Source: Diatrype stigma (lineage: Eukaryota > Ascomycota > Sordariomycetes > Xylariales > Diatrypaceae). Taken from it: a stretch of 64,000 nucleotides of DNA. The stretch is taken from assembly GCA_022225965.2 (NCBI GenBank), contig JAKJXP020000016.1, positions 522,919 through 586,918 on the forward strand, in the 5' to 3' direction. The notes beneath the pieces were generated by a model. That model ran no database searches. It was not told the origin of the DNA and worked only from the letters and a program-made list of their open reading frames with translations. The translations under genes were made by a program, and so were the position numbers. Shown one piece after another: positions 60,640 through 64,000 of this stretch (position 1 is its first letter; the number at the start of each line of letters is the position of its first letter).

Positions 60640-62330
60640 AACGTTTTTAAAATTCTGTTCGTAAGTATATTATAAGATCGTATTTTTTATTTACGGGCGG
60701 AAGGTATTTATTAATTCGTCGATATTATTATTAGCCCCTATTATTAAGGCACTTTTGGCGATGGCTTTGCGGAATCGGATCTGGCGTTCGTTTATTGCTT
60801 AGGTAACATTAAGGGTAAAAAGGCCCGTTAATATAGGGTACTTCTTTATTTCCTTTTCGTCGTCGTATAAAGGGTCGTCCCTTTTTTTTTCGGCGTTATC
60901 GATGTAAATATCTTCGCCGTTTTTCCCGTTATCCTTTTTGGTCGTACTTTTATTTACCGTAATGGTAGCAACGGTAACGACGGTAGCGATATAAGCAAGG
61001 ACGGGAGCAGAAGCGGGGATAAAGGATTGGAGTGGTATCCGTCGTGCTGTTTGTAACGGCGGGGGGGGGGGCGGTCGAGGTCCCTTGGGGGTCCTAGGGC
61101 CCGCCGGGGTAGGGGATCCCATAAGGTCGTCCTTTTTTTCTGCTCTATTGGCGGGTATTAATGCCAATAATTAAATCTGGGCCTAAGCCGGTATTTAGGT
61201 TTAGGCCTGTTATGCAGGTTACTGGGTCTTTTTCTTTTCCCGTAGCACTTTGTTATATTATTATTTACCTAGCTATTTAATTTCGGCCAGTTATTATTTA
61301 ATTAACCGGACGATTTTACCGTCCTTTCTTATTAAACGAGCCGGATATGCTAGCGAGTCGAATTTATAGGGGCCGCGGTAATTGGGGCATTTAATCTTAT
61401 TTTTGCAAATATCTTCCTAATAGGTGGCTTCGTATACCTTATATTTCTTGCCATATTATTGGCAACATAGGTTATTATCGTAATATCGTTTATTATAAAA
61501 GCCTAGGTAAATCTGGCATTACGTAATTTTGGGGATCCTGGTAATGAGTTTTTCTAAACGGGAATTAAATATCCTAAAGCGTTTAATAGTTTAGGAAAAT
61601 GCCACGACTTATTTTTAAATCGGGGCGTCCGGCATTTGCCGCTTGGAGCGATATAAGGAGATGGGGTTAATTTCCGTTTAAGTTACGACCTTAGCCTTAA
61701 TAACCGAGTTTATGGGCTAAAGGCTTATATAGGTGCGGAGTTCTTCGGGAATCCTAATTAGGATATATGTATGCCAATTCTTGGCTTTCTTAATAATTAG
61801 GCCCTTTATTTTGGAAGCTTCGTTAAGGATATATTGCTTAGCAGTATTATTGTAAGGGCGTATTGCTTATTCGGTTTTAATTTTTTGGGCATTAATAATC
61901 TTACGTAAGTCGAGCTTTAAAGTATTTACCATTATGGCTCGTACGTCCGTAAGTCGTAAAGCGTATTATGGGTGGTCGGGGGTAAGTCGGAGGAAAAGGC
62001 GGTTGTCGGCTTTTTCCGCGGGCTGGGGTTGTGTTAATCGGTTAGGGCCAAGGCCTGTAGGTCGCATACCTTTCTTAGGTTTCCTTGTTACGTTGGTTCA
62101 AGTTTGGGCTTTCTTATTTCTAGGACGGGCTGCCGTTATGTACGATTGGAGCTGGAAGCGAGATAATGTAAATAGCGATGGCGCTAATATGGCCGTACTT
62201 TTTGAAGGGTATAATATAAAGGATATACGTCGTTTACGGGATGAAGGCGTGCTTTTAGGGGATTCGTTAAAGACGAGGTCGATGGGATCTTCCGGCGGTA
62301 TTAGCGGAAGGGGAACGTAACGGGAAATAA
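60640..62330 (-). pseudogene. LINE L13 ORF1 remnant
   Basis: ORF1 with the N-terminal IDLVFNESPKSTPSSRKRR segment (complement of about 62240-62300), a long open central stretch (RLFLRLTPDHPYYALRLTDV near complement of 61930-61990), NWHTYILIRIPEELRTYIS near complement of 61730-61790, a Cys-rich knuckle region (CPNYRGPYKFDSLAYPAR near complement of 61340-61400), the Pro-rich GSPTPAGPRTPKGPRPPPPPP (complement of about 61060-61125) and the acidic C-terminus. A 122-codon open piece runs complement of 60799-61167. The plus-strand frame at 61934-62320 is antisense. Confidence 0.78.
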
Positions 62331-63006
62331 TTAGGCCATTTGTTTTGGGGCGCGTAACGTAGGAAAGGAAAGAAAAAAAGTTTTTCGGGCTTTTTGCGTC
62401 CGTTAGGCTTACGATTAGCTGTTTGATTTATTAATACGCCAGCCGGGCCCATTATTAATATATGGGCATAAGTTATTGGAATGCATTTCGGGCGATGTCG
62501 AGGAATAAGGAATAGGTTATGAATATTTCGAACTTAATTCGGGTGTTTTGTTTTTTTTTTTTACGTATTAATTTAATCGCGGCTAGAATAGAATTTGCTG
62601 GGGGGTTTTTGGGGGTTTTTAAGGGAAGTTAAGAAAAGAGGTTTCTTTGGGACTTGTGTTTTTTCGGGGCATTAGGCTTTGCTGCTGCCGTTTTTTCGTT
62701 TGGCCTTTTTAGGACGAAAGAAATGACCTTTGGGTTATTGTTATTGTTATTAGCTATTATAAATGGGTTTATAAGTATAACGGGGGCCGGTTTTTTAAGA
62801 TTTGTTCCGGATGTTTATTGCGGGGGGATTAAGGGCCGCTAAAGATGAACGGTATCCGATATTCTTAGGGGATTTGCTTAATCCAAAGGCAAGTATGAGG
62901 GTAAAGCTTACGATATAAGAGAGAACTGTGCAAAGAAAAGTCTTGGCAAAGTATAGGGGTAGGAAAAGAGAGTTATAGAAGGATGTCGGCGCCTTAGCTT
63001 GCGGCG

Positions 63007-63163
63007 CCTGCGCCTCCGGCGAGGCTATGCAGGCATGCTTTTAACCAATTATATTTTTTATTACGCTTAGCCACTTTAAAGAGAGGGCCCCTTTATAGAC
63101 TTCAATTAAGCAAAGCTCCGCGTTAAATTTTATATTATGAATTTCATATAACGAAGCTTTGCT
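63007..63163. other. Unique spacer with small inverted repeat
   Basis: GC-rich start (GCGCCTCCGGCGAGGC), then AT-rich. AAGCAAAGCT near 63110-63120 faces AGCTTTGCTA near 63153-63163, a possible stem of 9 bp with a ~35-nt loop. No gene seen. Confidence 0.5.
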
Positions 63164-63591
63164 AATTAACTTATTATATTATAAATGGATTTATTCGAAA
63201 TAACGTTAATTATTTGCCGCTTTTAATATTGCTTTTTTATTCGTCGAATAATGGATTTGTATTTCTTTGCCGTATTTAAATTCGAAACGCCGTTTGCCGC
63301 CGCCGATTAGCGCATTTCTTTTAATAACTTCGTCGCATTTTTTGTTTATTACGATGCATTTCGTTTGCGGTTATGTTTAAATTTCCTTAATGCTTTTATC
63401 GCCCGATTAAACGTATTTAGTAACCGACGTATTAAACTTTTGCATTTTTATGTCGATAAAAACGCGCCCGGTTATTTCGTTTAATAAGTATAAATAAATT
63501 AAGAAAACTTTAAAACCGCATTTAACGGAAAAGTAAATTTAAACTTAAAACCCTTAATAAACTTATTTATTAATATTTTATCGATTAGCGC
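63164..63591 (-). mobile_element. LINE L14 fragment, minus strand
   Basis: Inverted endonuclease-RT linker region of the LINE (complement of the segment at about 60-480 of L1), RIP-mutated. Both sides are truncated. It ends near ATCGATTAG at about 63591, where a GC-rich non-LINE piece starts. Confidence 0.8.
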
Positions 63592-63780
63592 CTTTTCGGG
63601 TTCGCGCGGAGCCGCCACGGCGTTACAGCAGCTGTTAAATAACGACATATACAGGCATAGCAATATATACCTTCTTGCTATCACCACTACCACGGTTGCC
63701 GTCGGAGGCACTGGCACCGGCGGCAGCAGCGGGGGCGCTGCTTTTACCCTAAGGGAAAGGAAAGGAAATTACATTCGCCA
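63592..63780 (+). pseudogene. GC-rich unmutated fragment with short open frame
   Basis: A ~190-bp island with intact CpA/TpG between mutated repeats. A plus-strand frame is open for about 59 codons without a clear start (from about 63604): ALQQLLNNDIYRHS, then LAITTTTVAVGGTGTGGSSGG, then AAFTLRERKGNYIRH and TAA at about 63781. The Thr/Gly/Ser-rich part looks like real protein-coding composition, but no family is recognised, and it could be a captured gene piece or chance. Confidence 0.4.
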
Positions 63781-63882
63781 TTAAAAGAAAACGATAAGTT
63801 AACGCTGTTTTATTGCCTTTTATAATAAAAATCCTACTTATTATAACAAATAAAGCCGAATTTAAAAATACCTTATTTATTA

Positions 63883-64000
<118 letters not shown>

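Larger units (their letters stand above)
56480..62994 (-). mobile_element. LINE L13, full-length, least mutated copy
   Basis: Complete inverted Tad1-like LINE of 6.5 kb. The 3' tail (AATAATGATGATAATGATGA) is at the left and the 5' terminus near 62984 (complement of ATCCTTCTATAACTCTC), with ten extra bases (complement GCGCCGAC region) before the target duplication TAGCTTGCGGCG (56468-56479 and 62995-63006). It keeps more G/C and more CpA/TpG than the other long copies, so it is probably the most recent full-length insertion. It is still dead: many stops and an altered RT active site. Confidence 0.93.

Noticed and set aside
61934..62320. 128-codon plus-strand frame, apparently well kept
   Set aside because: Opposite strand of L13 ORF1, whose minus-strand frame matches the other ORF1 copies.

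Overview
This window looks like repeat-filled, gene-poor DNA from a filamentous ascomycete (Pezizomycotina). Three things point there. First, most of it carries the mutational scar of repeat-induced point mutation (RIP): long stretches almost lack CpA and TpG, TpA is in excess, and former Trp and Gln codons are now stops. Second, the main repeat is a Tad1-like LINE (ORF1 with zinc knuckles; ORF2 with endonuclease, reverse transcriptase and RNase H). Third, it sits with hAT-type and Mutator-like (MULE) DNA transposons. I see no intact host gene, rRNA, tRNA or CRISPR array. Genus cannot be assigned.

Layout. 1-14.4 kb: LINE L1 (+); unknown repeat B1 with a 233-bp MITE inside; LINE L2 (+), split by the complete LINE L3 (+, 6793-13161, 15-bp target duplication); then a 710-bp hAT MITE (C1). 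14.4-28.5 kb: repeat fragments, 5' half of LINE L4 (+), repeat B2 (-) carrying hAT MITE C2, LINE L5 (-), short SINE-like element F1 (-) carrying hAT MITE C3, LINE 3' fragment L6 (+). 28.5-33.3 kb: an unmutated relic of a probable host gene (28500-29027, -), then a decayed hAT copy (C4) holding repeat B3 and repeat G/D, SINE-like element F2 and LINE fragment L7. 33.3-50.1 kb: LINE L8 (+) split by a young LINE fragment L9 (-), LINE L11 (-), LINE L12 (+) split by a MULE (45503-48739) with a 9-bp target duplication. 50.1-54.4 kb: two tandem ~2.1-kb units of minisatellite and fold-back DNA. 54.4-64 kb: SINE-like F3, a decayed unidentified ORF, the full-length LINE L13 (-, 56480-62994, 12-bp target duplication), a LINE fragment, a small GC-rich fragment, and a (TTA)n tract running off the end.

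How it fits together. The LINE is the engine. Its 3' end (a conserved ~130-nt segment closing in GGACGTAAAAAT plus TCA/TTA repeats) is shared by the SINE-like F elements, which also have long target duplications, so F was probably copied in trans by the LINE. Several short insertions (L9, F2, MITE M1) lie unmutated inside heavily mutated hosts, giving a relative order of events: long copies were mutated first, and short insertions came later or escaped. All boundaries were read by eye; those given without target duplications are good to about 10-30 bp.
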